Positions 1 through 9,961 of a stretch of DNA of 64,000 nucleotides are shown piece after piece. A program made the position numbers and the translations under genes. Source of the stretch: AP-15 sp963736715 (GTDB lineage: Bacteria > Pseudomonadota > Alphaproteobacteria > ATCC43930 > CGMCC-115725); contig CAVTQA010000020.1 of NCBI GenBank assembly GCA_963736715.1, forward strand, positions 62,001 to 126,000, written 5' to 3'. Position 1 is the first letter of the stretch; each line of letters opens with the position of its first letter. The notes under the pieces were generated by a model. That model had not been told where the DNA came from. It searched no databases and worked only from the letters and a program-made list of their open reading frames with translations.

Positions 1-2
1 CT

Positions 3-698
3 CAAAAGCTCGACTACGAGCTCGAACTCGCGGTGTGGATCGGACCCGGCAACGAGCTCGGCGAGCCGATCCCGATCGCCGAGGCTGGGGATCATCTGTT
101 CGGTCTCGGTCTCGTCAACGACTGGTCGGCGCGCGACGTACAGGGTTGGGAATCGCAGCCGCTCGGGCCGTTTCTCGCCAAGAATTTCGGCACCACAGTG
201 TCCCCCTGGGTGATCACGAGCGAGGCGCTCGCCCCGTTCCGGGTCGCGCAGCCGCCGCGGCCGGCCGGGGATCCGCGGCCGCTGCCTTATCTGTGGGACG
301 ACGCCGACCAGCAGACGGGAGCCTTCGATATCGCGTTGGAAGCCCTGCTGCTGACCGAAGGCCTGCGGGCCAAGGGCCTGCCGCCGCACCGTATGTCGGC
401 CAGCAACACGACCGACCTATACTGGACCCTCGCCCAACTGGTCGCGCACCATACTTGCGGCGGCTGCAATCTTGTAGCCGGTGATCTTTTCGGCACCGGC
501 ACGATCTCCGGGCCGACGCCGGAGGGCTATGGCAGCCTCATGGAGCTGAGCGCCGACGGCCAGCGGCAGACAATGCTCGCCTCCGGCGAAACCCGTACCT
601 TCCTGGAGAACGGCGACGAGGTGATTTTCCGCGCGCATTGCCGGAAGGCCGGTTGCACGCCGATCGGCTTTGGCGAGTGCCGCGCCCACGTTGTGTAA
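3..698 (+). CDS. fahA: Fumarylacetoacetase, C-terminal part (5' cut by window edge)
   Basis: Last step of tyrosine/homogentisate breakdown: hydrolysis of fumarylacetoacetate to fumarate and acetoacetate in the cytosol. The frame is open from base 3 and begins QKLDYELELAVWIGPGNELG, which holds the E-x-E metal ligands of the FAH fold. It is followed by VNDWSARDVQGWE with the next Asp ligand, the lysine segment GPFLAKNFGT, and GTISGPTPEGYGS near the end. About 231 residues are visible, against a usual length near 420, so roughly the N-terminal 45 percent lies upstream of the window. The GTG at 33 is internal and not a start. Hydrolase identity is clear; fumarylacetoacetase is preferred over other FAH-family hydrolases because of the long C-terminal part with GTISGP. 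Confidence 0.93.
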   Translation, partial: QKLDYELELAVWIGPGNELGEPIPIAEAGDHLFGLGLVNDWSARDVQGWESQPLGPFLAKNFGTTVSPWVITSEALAPFRVAQPPRPAGDPRPLPYLWDDADQQTGAFDIALEALLLTEGLRAKGLPPHRMSASNTTDLYWTLAQLVAHHTCGGCNLVAGDLFGTGTISGPTPEGYGSLMELSADGQRQTMLASGETRTFLENGDEVIFRAHCRKAGCTPIGFGECRAHVV

Positions 699-859
699 AC
701 GCGGGCCTGCTCCAGCTCCGATAGGATTGATGCCTTCGACGCTCTGCCCGACCTCTGATCGGTCCCATATTATACATGTTATGTACGCTAATATAGTCGT
801 ATATTGACAAATGAGTCTGTGAATACGATTCATTGTACATCCCAATGGAGGACCCGCTG

Positions 860-1516
860 ATGTCCGAGACGATGCCACACGAACTCGGTTCTTCAAGGTG
901 GAGCCCTACCCCGCTCCCTCCGACTGCCGGCGGTCCCGATGAATGGCATGCGGCAACAACGCTCAACCTCTCAGAGCTCCCGGTCATGCGGCCGGGCCAA
1001 TTATGGCTCGTTGAGCTGCCGGAGACTGCGCCCGGATTTGCGCCCCTCGAATATCGAGCGCTCAGCAACGCCAATGTCGTAATTTACGAGAGTGTGCTTG
1101 CTCCGGCGGTGGCCCGTCTCTTGCCGCTCGGCGGGTATGCCGAGCCGGCAGCTTCAGGAGACGGGCAGTCCGGTGCGGGATCCGAGCGTTGCCTCCGTTT
1201 CGTCCGTGACGGCTGGAGCGTGGCTCGACTGTTCCATCCGTGCTTTCAGTCCGGTCGGGAGCGGCTCGATAAATTCCGGCAGCTCTCGCATCGTCTGCTT
1301 ACCCTCGAGATGCCCGCCGATCTGCCGGCCCGGATTTTCGTTTCTGCTGGGCGGGGCCGGTACGAAAGACATGAGACCCACCTTTGCCAGCTGGATGCGG
1401 TCATCGCCGCATATGCTTCCGTGCGATCCTCGACCTTCACAATCGTTCTCGACGCGACCGATAACGGCGGCGCACCGCGCTTTAGCGTTGCCTCGGCCAA
1501 TGGGCTGGCCGGATGA
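860..1516 (+). CDS. Uroporphyrin-III methyltransferase-like protein, degenerate
   Basis: Protein of about 218 residues. The start at 860 is chosen because GGAGG at 847-851 sits 8 bases upstream; an ATG at 833 is possible but lacks such a site. Residues about 45-85 (PGQLWLVELPETAPGFAPLE, then YRALSNANVVIYE and LAPAVARLLPLGGYAEP) follow the order of the SirA/CobA N-terminus: G-x-V-x-L-V, then L-T-x-x-A-L-x-x-A-D-V-V-x-Y-D, then the P-x-V-x-x-L-L segment. The glycine-rich SAM loop (GAGPGD) is replaced by ELPETAPGF, so methyltransferase activity looks doubtful. The C-terminal half is not recognisable. A TTGACA box at 804-809 may belong to its promoter. A 27-codon membrane peptide gene follows 6 bases after the stop. 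Confidence 0.55.
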   Translation: MSETMPHELGSSRWSPTPLPPTAGGPDEWHAATTLNLSELPVMRPGQLWLVELPETAPGFAPLEYRALSNANVVIYESVLAPAVARLLPLGGYAEPAASGDGQSGAGSERCLRFVRDGWSVARLFHPCFQSGRERLDKFRQLSHRLLTLEMPADLPARIFVSAGRGRYERHETHLCQLDAVIAAYASVRSSTFTIVLDATDNGGAPRFSVASANGLAG

Positions 1517-1522
1517 GACAAA

Positions 1523-1606
1523 ATGACTGAGCTTGTGTTAACAACTGCTCTGGTTTTGGCATTCCTTGGCGCCCTCTGGGTTTCTGGTCTGGTGTACACG
1601 CCCTAG
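1523..1606 (+). CDS. Small membrane peptide, 27 aa
   Basis: An ATG six bases after the previous stop opens a 27-codon frame, MTELVLTTALVLAFLGALWV followed by SGLVYTP and a TAG. Residues 4-23 form one uninterrupted hydrophobic helix, suitable for a single membrane pass. The preceding frame ends GGATGAGACAAAATG, which gives no strong ribosome-binding site, so translational coupling is the likeliest route if it is made at all. No function is recognised. Short single-helix frames also arise by chance, which limits confidence. Confidence 0.4.
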   Translation: MTELVLTTALVLAFLGALWVSGLVYTP

Positions 1607-1768
1607 CTCTCGCCAGCGGCAATAGCCAGTCGAACAGCCGTCTGTGCCTGGGCTAAGCGACAGCGCTGTAGAAACGCTCCACCCGAAAACGGTGTTTCAC
1701 ACCGTTGACGAGCGCTGGGTCCAAGAATAACTTTTCGAGAGGATGGCCGGTGAGGCAATCCCGCTCGT

Positions 1769-1993
1769 ATGGTCGGGATGAGCCAGCGTGTCATCGACAG
1801 GGGGGTAAGAAGGGGTGTCTGCGCCCGGACAGGCGCGGCGGTCGTTATGACCGGAGTCAATTTGGCGCTGGCAGTCTTGCTGCTCGCAGCCCTTGTGTGG
1901 CGCGTCGGGAGCAAAACAGCACCGGGATCTCTGATCGTCGCCGCGGGGGCCGGCTTTGCGCTTGCCGTGGGGGTTCGGTCAAATGGACCGTAG
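1769..1993 (+). CDS. Small two-helix membrane protein, hypothetical
   Basis: The 74-codon frame has a basic N-terminus and two hydrophobic stretches: NLALAVLLLAALVWRVG (about residues 31-47) and APGSLIVAAGAGFALAVG (about 51-68). A second candidate start is the ATG at 1847, which would leave a 48-residue protein with both helices and would drop the arginine-rich leader. Neither start has a clear ribosome-binding site. Right after the TAG the same frame continues into a coiled-coil-like stretch, so this may be the 5' half of a broken gene. Function is unknown. Confidence 0.25.
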   Translation: MVGMSQRVIDRGVRRGVCARTGAAVVMTGVNLALAVLLLAALVWRVGSKTAPGSLIVAAGAGFALAVGVRSNGP

Positions 1994-2189
1994 CGCCGGA
2001 ATCCCATCAGACAGGCCTGAGAAAAGAATTACGGCGTCGAGACGCATGTGGCCGAGCTCGACCGGCAAATCAAGGATACTCAGGAGGCAATCGATAAGCA
2101 AAACACTAGATTGGAAAACTGGCCTTATTAATCTGGAAAAGAGCGTTCACCAGGAGATTTCCGAGGCAAATAGCGAGTACTGTATCTGA
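1994..2189 (+). pseudogene. Coiled-coil remnant downstream of the two-helix frame
   Basis: In the frame of the upstream membrane ORF, beyond its TAG and a further TGA, lies a stretch reading YGVETHVAELDRQIKDTQEA then IDKQNTRLENWPY before a TAA. The +1 frame continues as INLEKSVHQEISEANSEYCI up to 2189. Both are charged, helix-prone and amphipathic, unlike random translation of this GC-rich DNA. Together with the upstream two-helix segment this looks like a small membrane plus coiled-coil gene with stops and a frameshift. The parent family is not recognised. Confidence 0.25.
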
Positions 2190-2221
2190 CGCTGCGAACC
2201 GTCGGCAGCTCGCCAGCTATC

Positions 2222-2524
2222 GTGACCTCTGCAGATATCAGTTTTTGTCCCGGGAGCACTGCCGTTCAACAACCATTGGAGAATTGTACACCCGCCGGCA
2301 AAAATGCCGATTGCCCGTCGCGAAATTCTTTATGTGAGGGTTACAACATCGGCGGACAGCCGAGCGATCGCCGATACGCCACGATACCGGACCAATATTT
2401 CAGGAACAAGAATACAAGCCCGTTTCGCGTCCGCGTAGAGCTGATCAAGTGTGTCGCCGACTCTGAGCCATGCGATACCGCTCTTACCAGCTCCCATTGG
2501 AGCCACGAATCGGGGCTATACTGA
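2222..2524 (+). CDS. Cysteine-containing hypothetical protein, about 100 aa
   Basis: A GTG-initiated frame of 100 codons with six cysteines (FCPGS, NCTPAG, DCPS, LCEG, KCVAD, PCDTA). The frame is open upstream to 2174 without an ATG, so the true start is unclear, and no ribosome-binding site is visible. No family is recognised. The region is richer in A and T than its surroundings and the flanking frames are broken, so this could be chance coding in a decayed stretch. Confidence 0.2.
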   Translation: MTSADISFCPGSTAVQQPLENCTPAGKNADCPSRNSLCEGYNIGGQPSDRRYATIPDQYFRNKNTSPFRVRVELIKCVADSEPCDTALTSSHWSHESGLY

Positions 2525-2809
2525 CCGGCGACCTCACAGCACGATCAGAAAAAGCCGATCACGCAACTTAAATGGCATGTGGTACGTTCACGGTAAGCAA
2601 GGCACCAGCATCCAAGGTACAGCAGACTATCGATCTCTTTAAGTGGAATGCCCCCAGTCGACCGTGACCAAGGACCCTGACGGGAACGAATTATTTAAAG
2701 TTACAGCGGTATTTCCGCCTCGCCGGGATCCCATGACTCAAACCCGAGATCGGACGCCGTAAGAAATATCTGACATCGCTTTTTGGCGCCCTGTAAACGA
2801 ACCGCAATT
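2525..2809. other. Intergenic stretch without a supported gene
   Basis: No frame here has a start, ribosome-binding site and recognisable sequence together. Base composition is less GC-rich than the flanking genes, like the rest of 1607-2809. I see no terminator hairpin and no repeat. Confidence 0.5.
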
Positions 2810-3751
2810 CTACACCGGCATTGTCCGCTTCTGGCGCGCCCGGCCGATCTTTGCCGTCTCCTCTTGGTGGCCGGCAATGACGCGCACACCCTCGTCGAGT
2901 TTGGCGGCGACGTTCTCGGGCGAGCAGGTTTCGAGAAACGGCACGCGGTTTTTCCGGCAGGCGGCAAAGACACGCTCGCGCGCCTGTTTCATCTCGGGCG
3001 GATACGGGTCGCGCGGGACTGATAAATAGCCGAGCGCCAGTCCGAGGTCGCCCGGTCCCAATTCGGCGAAACCGAGGCCCGGAACGGCGAGGATCTCCTC
3101 GCTATTGGCGATCCCCTCCGGGCTTTCGAGCTTGACGCCGAGCAGCAATTCGCCATTGGGGTTGAGTGGCCAGGGATCACAGCGCTGCATGTATTCCTCC
3201 GGCGCAATCCCCCATACCGGAGCCGCAGTTGCTTCCGAGCCGCGGCCGCGCGTGCCGGTCCCGAGGCGGCCGTTGCTCGCCTCTGCGGCCGCCCCGCGCA
3301 TTCGCTCGCTCGGCGTGGGTAAAGACTGATCGACCCCGGCCGCCTGGTGCGGATAACGGCAACTTTCGACAAAGGCGCGGACCGCTGACGCCGATTCCGC
3401 CTGGCAGAGCAGCACGCCATGCGCGCCGCGCCCGAGGATTTGACGGAACTGCCACGCGTTGAAGCGGACATTGGCGGCATCCGTGCCGTTGACCGGCGCC
3501 TCGACGATGACGGTCGGCGTGCGGTGACCCGAGCGCGTCGGGCCGCTCTCGACGAGCCCGCGCATGTATTCGGCGAGGCCGGTCATGTCGAACGCCCCGT
3601 GCTCCATGCCGACATTAATGTAATCGGCCCAGACATGCGCGTCTTCGCACCCCTGCGGATACGTCAGCACATGTCCGCTATGGCCGCCGGTGTAATAGAT
3701 CGCCTGGTCGTGCTCCAAAAGTTCGATCGCACGGTTGATGCGGTTGGGCAT
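2810..3751 (-). CDS. HpcH/HpaI aldolase/citrate lyase family protein
   Basis: Class II aldolase of the HpcH/HpaI fold, which cleaves or forms 2-oxo-3-deoxy or related hydroxy-oxo acids with a divalent metal. The start at 3751 (MPNRINRAIELLEHDQ) is preferred over an upstream ATG because GGAAGGGGAAG lies just before it. Visible signatures are VKLESPEGIANSEEI (metal-binding Glu), GFAELGPGDLGLALG (metal-binding Asp) and VIVEAPVNGTD. The insertion RLGTGTRGRGSEATAAPVWG followed by PWPLNPNGELLLG is typical of the subgroup often named 2,4-dihydroxyhept-2-ene-1,7-dioate aldolase. About 313 residues. The substrate cannot be read from the sequence. It stands alone 44 bases downstream of cobT on the same strand. 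Confidence 0.8.
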   Translation of the reverse strand: MPNRINRAIELLEHDQAIYYTGGHSGHVLTYPQGCEDAHVWADYINVGMEHGAFDMTGLAEYMRGLVESGPTRSGHRTPTVIVEAPVNGTDAANVRFNAWQFRQILGRGAHGVLLCQAESASAVRAFVESCRYPHQAAGVDQSLPTPSERMRGAAAEASNGRLGTGTRGRGSEATAAPVWGIAPEEYMQRCDPWPLNPNGELLLGVKLESPEGIANSEEILAVPGLGFAELGPGDLGLALGYLSVPRDPYPPEMKQARERVFAACRKNRVPFLETCSPENVAAKLDEGVRVIAGHQEETAKIGRARQKRTMPV

Positions 3752-3795
3752 GGCTTCCCCTTCCGTATGCTGCCCAATTGCCAATCCGGCTCAGC

Positions 3796-5643
3796 TCACG
3801 CAACCCGGCGGCTACGCACGCGGGTGTTGGCGCCGCGGTCTTCTTCGAAGAGTTCGGCGAGACGCTCGAGCATGACGCCGCCCAACTGCTCGGCGTCGAC
3901 GATCGTGACGGCGCGGCGGTAGTAGCGGGTCACGTCGTGACCGATGCCGATCGCGGTGAGCTCAACTTCGCCCAGGCGCTCGATGTCATGGATCACCTCG
4001 CGCAGGTGCTTTTCGAGGTAGTTGCCGGGGTTGACCGATAGGGTCGAATCGTCGACTGGCGCGCCGTCCGAGATCACCATCAGGATGCGGCGCTGCTCGG
4101 GGCGGCAACGTAATCGCTCATGCGCCCAGATCAAGGCCTCGCCGTCGATGTTCTCCTTGAGGATGCCCTCGCGCAGCATCAGCCCGAGGCTGCGCCGGGC
4201 TCGCCGCCACGGCGCGTCGGCCGATTTGTAGACGATGTGGCGCAGATCGTTGAGCCGGCCCGGGTTGGGCGGCTTGCCGGCGGCGATCCAGCGCTCGCGC
4301 GACTGCCCGCCCTTCCAGGCGCGGGTCGTAAAGCCGAGGATCTCGACCTTGACGCCGCAGCGCTCCAGGGTGCGCGCGAGAATGTCGGCGCTCATCGCCG
4401 CCACCGTTATCGGCCGGCCGCGCATCGACCCCGAATTGTCGATCAAGAGAGTCACGACGGTGTCGCGAAAATCGGTCTCGCGCTCGCGCTTGTAGGCCAA
4501 CGGCAGAACCGGGTTAGCGACGATGCGCGACAGCCGCGCGGCATCGAGCAGCCCTTCATCGAGATCGAATTCCCAGGCGCGGGTTTGCTTGGCCATCAAC
4601 TTGCGCTGCAATCGGTTGGCGAGGCGCGCGATGACGCTCTGCAAATGCGCAAGCTGCTGGTCGAGCAGATGGCGCAGCCGTGACAGCTCGTCGGCGTCGC
4701 ACAGCTGATCGGCTTCGACGACCTCGTCCGCAGCGACGCTGAAGGCGCGGTAGACCGCTGTGTCGTCGTTGCGGCCGCGCGGCATCTGCCCGGGGCGGCC
4801 CGGCCGGCCCGGGTCGTCGTCGCTCGAACCCGGCATCATCTCGCCGTCGCCGGCCTCGGCGGCGTCCTGCGCGTCCTCGGCCGCCCCCTCGGCGGGCGAG
4901 CCCTCGTCGGAAGCCTGGGCGCCGGCTGTGGCGCCTTCGCCCTCGCTCTGGTTTTCGCTTTCCGATTCCTCGCCGCCCTCCTGCTCTTCGGTGTCCTCCG
5001 ACTCGTCGGCCTCGCCAAAATCGATGTCGAGATCCTGCAGCAGCCGGCGGGTTGCCCGCGCATAGGCGTCCTGATCGAGGATCGCGCGGTCGAGCTCGCC
5101 GAAATCCTTGCCAATGCGCGATTCAAGCCAGGGGCGCCACAGATCGACAACTCGCCGCGCCGCAGGCGGCGGCCGCTCTTTCGTCAATGCCTCGCGAGTC
5201 AATAGCCGCACCGCCTCGGCCATCGTGCTTTCGGTGCGCTCGGTGATCCGCTCATAGCCTTGCCGGCGATACTGCTCATCGAGCATCGCTTCCAGATTTG
5301 AGGCGACCCCGGCCATGCGCCGCGAGCCCAGCGCCTCGACCCGCGCCTGCTCGACGGCGTCGAAGACCGCTCTTGCGAGCGGCCCGCTCGGCACGCGTTT
5401 GCTGTGCACCGCATCGTCGTGATAGCGCAGCCGCAACGCGACGCTGTCGGCGGCGCCGCGCAACTGCGCCGCCTCTTCGGCCGGGAGGTCGCGCGGCGGG
5501 TTCGGCAGGCGCACCCGCGCGCCGCTCTGGCCGGCCGGTTCCGGCCCGAAGCCCACGGTCACATCGTCGCGCTCGGCGATCGCCCGCAACGTCGCTGCAG
5601 TGGCGCGTTTGAAAATCTCGGTCGGGGAAAACTCCTGGGCCAT
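3796..5643 (-). CDS. cobT: Aerobic cobaltochelatase subunit CobT
   Basis: With CobS and CobN, CobT inserts cobalt into hydrogenobyrinate a,c-diamide in the aerobic B12 pathway; CobS/CobT form the AAA+ chaperone-like part. The start is MAQEFSPTEIFKRATAA at 5643; the longer frame upstream only translates a palindromic repeat. About 615 residues, the usual CobT size. The N-terminal half is helical, followed by a very acidic linker (about residues 225-300, rich in E, D, S, G). The C-terminal von Willebrand A domain has the MIDAS motif LLIDNSGSMRG (about residue 415), the GFTTRAWKGG loop and SDGAPVDDSTLSVNPGNYL. It lies downstream of cobS, separated by the repeat at 5648-5756. CobN is not in the window. 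Confidence 0.95.
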   Translation of the reverse strand: MAQEFSPTEIFKRATAATLRAIAERDDVTVGFGPEPAGQSGARVRLPNPPRDLPAEEAAQLRGAADSVALRLRYHDDAVHSKRVPSGPLARAVFDAVEQARVEALGSRRMAGVASNLEAMLDEQYRRQGYERITERTESTMAEAVRLLTREALTKERPPPAARRVVDLWRPWLESRIGKDFGELDRAILDQDAYARATRRLLQDLDIDFGEADESEDTEEQEGGEESESENQSEGEGATAGAQASDEGSPAEGAAEDAQDAAEAGDGEMMPGSSDDDPGRPGRPGQMPRGRNDDTAVYRAFSVAADEVVEADQLCDADELSRLRHLLDQQLAHLQSVIARLANRLQRKLMAKQTRAWEFDLDEGLLDAARLSRIVANPVLPLAYKRERETDFRDTVVTLLIDNSGSMRGRPITVAAMSADILARTLERCGVKVEILGFTTRAWKGGQSRERWIAAGKPPNPGRLNDLRHIVYKSADAPWRRARRSLGLMLREGILKENIDGEALIWAHERLRCRPEQRRILMVISDGAPVDDSTLSVNPGNYLEKHLREVIHDIERLGEVELTAIGIGHDVTRYYRRAVTIVDAEQLGGVMLERLAELFEEDRGANTRVRSRRVA

Positions 5644-5647
5644 CCGG

Positions 5648-5756
5648 CTTAGCCCGTCATTGCCGGGCTTGACCCGGCAATCTATGCCGAGCTCGGGGCG
5701 CCGGAGACATTGCGTGGATGCCCGGATCAAGCTCGGGCATGACGGGGAGGCGCATG
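5648..5756. repeat. Palindromic repeat pair between cobS and cobT
   Basis: Two inverted-repeat units. The first, CCGTCATTGCCGGGCTTGAC, folds back on CCGGCAATC. The second, GCCCGGATCAAGCTCGGGC, is followed by ATGACGGGG. Translation gives the characteristic alphaproteobacterial repeat strings CRVKPGNDG and RIKLGHDG. It sits in the intergenic gap and extends the open frame upstream of cobT without being part of the gene. Confidence 0.75.
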
Positions 5757-5761
5757 GGCTG

Positions 5762-6767
5762 CTACATCAACGTCGCATTGACGCCGGTCTCCGCCAGCTC
5801 GGTGCCGAAGCAGCGCTGGTAGTATTCGGCCACCGTCGGGCGCTCCGTCTCGTCGCATTTATTGAGGAAGGTCAGCCGGAAACCAAAGGCCAGATCGCCG
5901 AAAATGCGGGCGTTCTCGGCCCAGGTCATGACCGTGCGCGGCGACATGACGGTCGAGATGTCGCCGTTGATAAAGCCGGCGCGGGTCAGATCGGCCAGCG
6001 CCACCATCGCGCTGATCGTCCGCCGGTCTTCCTCGTTGTCGTAGTCCGGCACTTTCGACAATACGATGTCGACCTCGGCGTCGTGCGGCAGGTAGTTCAA
6101 TGTCGCGACGATGTTCCAGCGGTCCATCTGACCCTGGTTGATCTGCTGGGTGCCGTGATAGAGCCCGGTCGTGTCGCCCGAGGCCGACGGTGTTCGCCGT
6201 CGAGAACAGCCGGAAGCAGGAATGCGGCCGGATCACCCGGTTCTGGTCGAGCAGGGTCAGCTTGCCCTCCACCTCCAGTATCCGCTGGATCACGAACATG
6301 ACGTCGGGGCGTCCGGCATCGTATTCGTCGAAGCACAACGCGACCGGATGCTGCAACGCCCAGGGCAAAAGACCCTCGCGGAATTCAGTGACTTGCTTGT
6401 TGTCGCGCAAGACAATCGCGTCCTTGCCGACGAGATCGATGCGGCTGATGTGGCTGTCGAGGTTGACGCGGATACAGGGCCAATTGAGCCGCGCGGCAAC
6501 TTGCTCGACATGGGTCGATTTGCCGGTGCCGTGGTAGCCCTGGATCATCACGCGCCGGTTGAACGCGAACCCGGCGAGGATCGCGAGTGTCGTATCGCGA
6601 TCGAAACGATAGGCGTCGTCGAGATCAGGGACGTGCTCGCTCGCCTGGCTGAACGCCGGGACCTGCAGATCGCTGTTGATCCCGAAGGTCTGGCGGACCG
6701 AGATCGTGATGTCGGGCTGTTCCAAAGGAAAGGCTGGGGTGGGAGCCGTTGGCTGGACGGATGGCAT
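5762..6767 (-). CDS. cobS: Aerobic cobaltochelatase subunit CobS, with a single-base frameshift
   Basis: AAA+ ATPase partner of CobT in cobalt insertion. The N-terminal part (from MPSVQPTAPTPAFPLEQPD at 6767) shows Walker A GYHGTGKST, Walker B ALCFDEYD and the sensor region LFSTANTVGLG. The frame then breaks: the strand reads CTCGGGCGACACGACC where LGDTTGLYHGTQQINQGQMD requires CTCGGCGACACGACC, one extra base in the run at 6176-6179. The other frame continues with WNIVATLNYLPHDAEVDIVL and PRTVMTWAENARIFG to a stop at 5762. Total span is 3n+1, and removing one base gives 334 residues, a normal CobS. Everything else is well conserved, so a sequence error is more likely than a dead gene. Confidence 0.92.
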
Positions 6768-6841
6768 TATTCGCTTTTATCCCAGTAGTGGATTAGGACG
6801 GGGTGGAGCAGGATGGGTTCGAGGCGCGTCAGCGCGATGTT

Positions 6842-7444
6842 TCATGCGAAGTAGCTCGCCTTCAAGGTGGCATAAGCCTGATTGATGATCTTGAGCTTCT
6901 CCTCGGCTGCCTTGTCGCCGCCATGGGCGTCGGGATGATGCAGCTTGACCAGGACCTTATACCGCGCCTTGAGGTGCACCAGGGTGAAGGGCGGCTCGAT
7001 TTCGAAAACGGCAAGCGCCTGCTCGCGCGCCGACAGCGCGCGCCGCGCGGGATCCCGCCCGTGGTCGTCCCGCCCCTGGTCCCCATTGCGCCGGCTGCGC
7101 TCTCCGGCCCTCTCCCGACCGCCGGATAACACGCCTAAAGGATCGCGGATCCGATCGGCGTAACCGGGGCCGTGGCGATCGCCCAACCGCCAGCTCGGGC
7201 GCTGCCAGACGGTGTCGTGGCGGATCTCGGCCTCGATCTCGGCATCACTCATCCCCGCGTAATAGTTCCATGCGGAGTTGTAGGCGCGTACGTGATCGAG
7301 GCAAAACCAGTGATAATCATGCAGATCGAGCCGGGATTTCGGCGCGCGAAAATGACCGCCGCCGACGCAACCGGGATGGTCGCACGACCGCATCGGCGCG
7401 TTGGCCGCAGCCTCGAAAATCGGATCTGACAAAAGACGCCGCAT
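6842..7444 (-). CDS. J-domain (DnaJ-class) protein next to cobST
   Basis: Co-chaperone-type protein of about 200 residues with a C-terminal J domain. The N-terminus holds CDHPGCVGGGHFRAPKSRLD then HDYHWFCLDHV, a Cys/His cluster that probably binds zinc. The C-terminal 60 residues carry VLVKLHHPDAHGGDKAAEEK followed by LKIINQAYATLKASYFA, with the HPD tripeptide that stimulates Hsp70 ATPase. The start is uncertain: ATG at 7444 (MRRLLSDPIFEAA) is chosen over a TTG at 7480, and neither has a strong ribosome-binding site. This small J protein beside cobS is a common alphaproteobacterial arrangement. A role with CobST is inference only. Confidence 0.85.
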   Translation of the reverse strand: MRRLLSDPIFEAAANAPMRSCDHPGCVGGGHFRAPKSRLDLHDYHWFCLDHVRAYNSAWNYYAGMSDAEIEAEIRHDTVWQRPSWRLGDRHGPGYADRIRDPLGVLSGGRERAGERSRRNGDQGRDDHGRDPARRALSAREQALAVFEIEPPFTLVHLKARYKVLVKLHHPDAHGGDKAAEEKLKIINQAYATLKASYFA

Positions 7445-7557
7445 CACAATGAGTATGGGCAGGACGCTTTCGGCTGGCAAGGATGCGGAGTGTCGTGCGG
7501 ATCGGCAGTTTGGCTAAGCAGAGCAGGGCTGCGGTAGGCGCAAGCGCGAAATGCCGG

Positions 7558-8166
7558 CTAAAGCCGCGAGGCCGCATCCGGCCACTCGCCAAATTGCGCC
7601 CGCGGATCAGCCCAGCGCAGAATGGCGGCACGCATCTCGCGCGGCAGGCGATGGAAGGCGGCGCGACACCGGTTCTCTTTGTCCGGGGCAAATAAGTCGA
7701 GCAGCGGCACCGGCTCGGGTTCTCGGGCAATAGCGATGCTGCCGTCGAGCAGCCTGGCGAGCCTGGTCCCGCCGATCGCCGCGACCTCGACGATGGCGTC
7801 GCGCCAATATCGATAGCGGCCTCCCACAGCAACGACGAAGGAGCCGAGAATGGCGGTGCACGGCCCACCCGAATTCAGCCAAGCAATCGTGCAGCGTGCC
7901 AGCTTCTCGTCGGCGCCGCAGCGCGTCAGGATGGCGATTTCGGTGCCTTCGTGGTGGTTCTCCGCAGCGGCCTGCGGAGCGAAGCGGCCGACCACGATGC
8001 CGCGGCGGCAATAGCTCGATACCGCGAGAAATTGTCCGCTGCTCGGCAGTTCGAGAATGCGCCAGCCACGGTCTTGAAAAACGGTCGCCGGAGGACGCCG
8101 CCTTCCGACAGTTCCTACCGCCGCTTCGGCAACATTGCGTGACGGGAACGGAATGACTTCGCCCAT
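7558..8166 (-). CDS. Hypothetical protein, about 202 aa
   Basis: The start MGEVIPFPSRNVAEAAVGTV at 8166 has an excellent ribosome-binding site (GAGAGGAGGTCCG just upstream), which rules out longer starts at 8196 and 8235. The protein is soluble, without signal peptide or membrane segment. It contains FQDRGWRILELPSSGQFLAV, GTEIAILTRCGADEKLARC, and a basic C-terminus with LDLFAPDKENRCRAAFHRLP. No family is recognised. It lies alone between the J-domain gene and the groEL terminator, on the same strand as both. Confidence 0.6.
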   Translation of the reverse strand: MGEVIPFPSRNVAEAAVGTVGRRRPPATVFQDRGWRILELPSSGQFLAVSSYCRRGIVVGRFAPQAAAENHHEGTEIAILTRCGADEKLARCTIAWLNSGGPCTAILGSFVVAVGGRYRYWRDAIVEVAAIGGTRLARLLDGSIAIAREPEPVPLLDLFAPDKENRCRAAFHRLPREMRAAILRWADPRAQFGEWPDAASRL

Positions 8167-8254
8167 CGGACCTCCTCTCTCCGGCACGCAAAACATATGC
8201 CGGGCCAGGATCGATCCAATTCGGGCTTTATGCAACCCATCCTCGTGGTAAAGA

Positions 8255-8288
8255 AAAACCGCCTGCCCGTGGGCGGGCAGGCGGTTTT
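8255..8288 (-). terminator. Rho-independent terminator of groESL
   Basis: Perfect 15-bp stem, AAAACCGCCTGCCCG (8255-8269) with CGGGCAGGCGGTTTT (8274-8288) and a 4-base loop. On the minus strand it follows the groEL stop by 22 bases and is trailed by T-rich sequence. The A run on the other side would let it work in both directions. Confidence 0.9.
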
Positions 8289-8310
8289 GGACGAGCGTTT
8301 GGGTGGTGGC

Positions 8311-9948
<1,638 letters not shown>

Positions 9949-9961
9949 CTCTCTTTTCTCC

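Noticed and set aside
1956..2189. Independent 77-residue gene
   Set aside because: Its first half is arginine-rich noise overlapping the other frame; only the C-terminal helix-like part is of interest and is reported as a remnant.
6170..6185. Programmed frameshift in cobS
   Set aside because: No slippery heptamer or downstream stimulator is apparent, and similar one-base shifts in many genes here favour sequence error.
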